Shown here one piece after another: positions 61,894-64,000 of a DNA stretch of 64,000 bases. The notes beneath the pieces are model-generated. The model did not search any database. It saw only the letters and a list, made by a program, of their open reading frames with translations, and was not told the origin of the DNA. How positions within the stretch are numbered: position 1 is the first letter of the stretch; each line of letters opens with the position of its first letter. Both the position numbers and the translations under genes were made by a program. The stretch is from Pseudomonas campi (lineage in GTDB: Bacteria > Pseudomonadota > Gammaproteobacteria > Pseudomonadales > Pseudomonadaceae). The DNA is taken from assembly GCF_013200955.2 (NCBI RefSeq), contig NZ_CP053697.2, positions 4,372,926 through 4,436,925 of the forward strand. Direction: 5' to 3'.

Positions 61894-62664
61894 ATGTCCA
61901 AGCGCAATACACCGCAACGTCGGCATACCATCTTGGCCATGCTCACCGAGCAGGGCGAGGTCAGTGTCGACCAGTTGGCCAGTGCCTTCGCCACTTCCGA
62001 AGTGACCATTCGCAAGGACCTTGCCGCCCTCGAGAAAAACGGCTTGCTGCTGCGTCGCTATGGGGGCGCGGTGCCTATGCCGCAGGAGCTGATCGGCGAG
62101 CCCGCGCAGCCGGTCTCCAGCCACAAGCAGGCCATCGCCCGCGCCGGCGTCGAACGCATTCGCGAACATGCGCGAGTGATCATCGACAGCGGCACCACCA
62201 CGGCGGCGATGATTCCGCAGCTCGGCTACAAGCCCGGCCTGGTGGTGATGACCAACTCGCTGAACGTGGCCAACGCCCTGCGCGATATCGAGCACGAGCC
62301 GGTGCTGTTGATGACCGGCGGTACTTGGGACCCGCACTCGGAATCCTTCCAGGGCCAGGTCGCCGAGCAGGTGCTGCGCTCCTACGATTTCGACCAGTTG
62401 TTCATCGGCGCCGACGGCATCGACCTGCAGCGCGGCACCACCACTTTCAACGAGCTGCTGGGCCTGTCCCGGGTCATGGCCGAGGTGGCGCGCGAAGTCA
62501 TCGTCATGGTCGAGAGCGACAAGGTCGGCCGCAAGATTCCCAACCTGGAACTGCCCTGGAGCAGCGTCCATACCCTGATCACCGACGACCGCCTGGATGC
62601 CCAGGCGGCCGAACAGATAAAGGCGCGTGGCATCAGCCTGATCCTCGCCGCCGTGCAACCTTAG
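61894..62664 (+). CDS. glmR: DeoR-family regulator of amino-sugar synthesis, GlmR
   Basis: DeoR-family regulator (256 aa). The N-terminal HTH is RRHTILAMLTEQGEVSVDQLASAF then SEVTIRKDLAALEKNGLLLRRYGGA; the C-terminal DeoRC sugar-phosphate sensor contains DSGTTTAAMIPQL and IGADGIDLQRGTTTF. It corresponds to the regulator between glmU and glmS in P. aeruginosa named GlmR. It ends 10 bp before glmS and is surely co-transcribed. Confidence 0.92.
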   Translation: MSKRNTPQRRHTILAMLTEQGEVSVDQLASAFATSEVTIRKDLAALEKNGLLLRRYGGAVPMPQELIGEPAQPVSSHKQAIARAGVERIREHARVIIDSGTTTAAMIPQLGYKPGLVVMTNSLNVANALRDIEHEPVLLMTGGTWDPHSESFQGQVAEQVLRSYDFDQLFIGADGIDLQRGTTTFNELLGLSRVMAEVAREVIVMVESDKVGRKIPNLELPWSSVHTLITDDRLDAQAAEQIKARGISLILAAVQP

Positions 62665-62674
62665 GAGAACAGCC

Positions 62675-64000
<1,326 letters not shown>

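Noticed and set aside
62665..62674. glmS ribozyme or riboswitch
   Set aside because: Only 10 bp separate glmR and glmS.

Overview
The window is the origin-of-replication region of a Pseudomonas chromosome. The core gene order (glmS-glmR-glmU-atpCDGAHFEBI-parBA-rsmG-mnmG-mnmE-yidC-yidD-rnpA-rpmH-oriC-dnaA-dnaN-recF-gyrB, then lptA-gmhB-glyS-glyQ-tag and trkA-rsmB-fmt-def-LysM-dprA-tsaC-hemF-aroE) is the one known from P. aeruginosa and its relatives, and the proteins read as Pseudomonas orthologues. High GC, GTG/TTG starts and several Pseudomonas-type extragenic palindromes agree. The species is not resolved; the repeat types and the extra genes suggest a lineage near P. mendocina, P. alcaligenes or P. 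stutzeri rather than P. aeruginosa itself (inference). No tRNA, rRNA, CRISPR array, insertion sequence or prophage was seen.

1-14 kb, accessory and metabolic genes: a divergent MBL-fold hydrolase / LysR pair, a DUF1161 protein, dodecin, then trpI with an intervening DUF3592 gene divergent from trpBA. An M14 carboxypeptidase follows, then a three-gene polyamine-catabolism set (FAD oxidoreductase, XRE-cupin regulator, gamma-glutamylpolyamine synthetase), a small membrane protein with an HEAGH motif, and pbpG.

13.5-30 kb, conserved housekeeping block: aroE, hemF, tsaC, dprA and a LysM protein on the minus strand; def, fmt, rsmB, trkA and a TPR protein on the plus strand; a PilZ protein, a lipid A acyltransferase and tag on minus; glyQS on plus. 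A di-haem cytochrome of the RoxA/cytochrome c peroxidase type lies between glyS and gmhB.

30-37.5 kb: gmhB and lptA are followed by a six-gene membrane-lipid cluster: CDP-alcohol phosphatidyltransferase, alpha/beta hydrolase-methyltransferase fusion, PAP2/dual-specificity phosphatase fusion, small membrane protein, PlsC-type acyltransferase and CDP-diglyceride synthase. It resembles the poorly characterised ynbABCD genes of E. coli and looks like a self-contained route to an unusual phospholipid. This is the best candidate here for an undescribed system.

37.5-53 kb, replication and segregation: gyrB, recF, dnaN and dnaA point left from oriC (about 43.70-44.07 kb); rpmH, rnpA, yidD, yidC, mnmE, mnmG, rsmG, parA and parB point right. 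Two perfect parS palindromes lie in recF and a variant lies at the start of the phosphatase fusion gene. A second cluster of DnaA boxes with an AT-rich tract lies between mnmE and mnmG and could be a second origin or a DnaA-titration site.

53-64 kb: the complete F1Fo ATP synthase operon, with a long imperfect palindrome between atpD and atpC, then glmU, glmR and the 5' part of glmS, which runs off the window.
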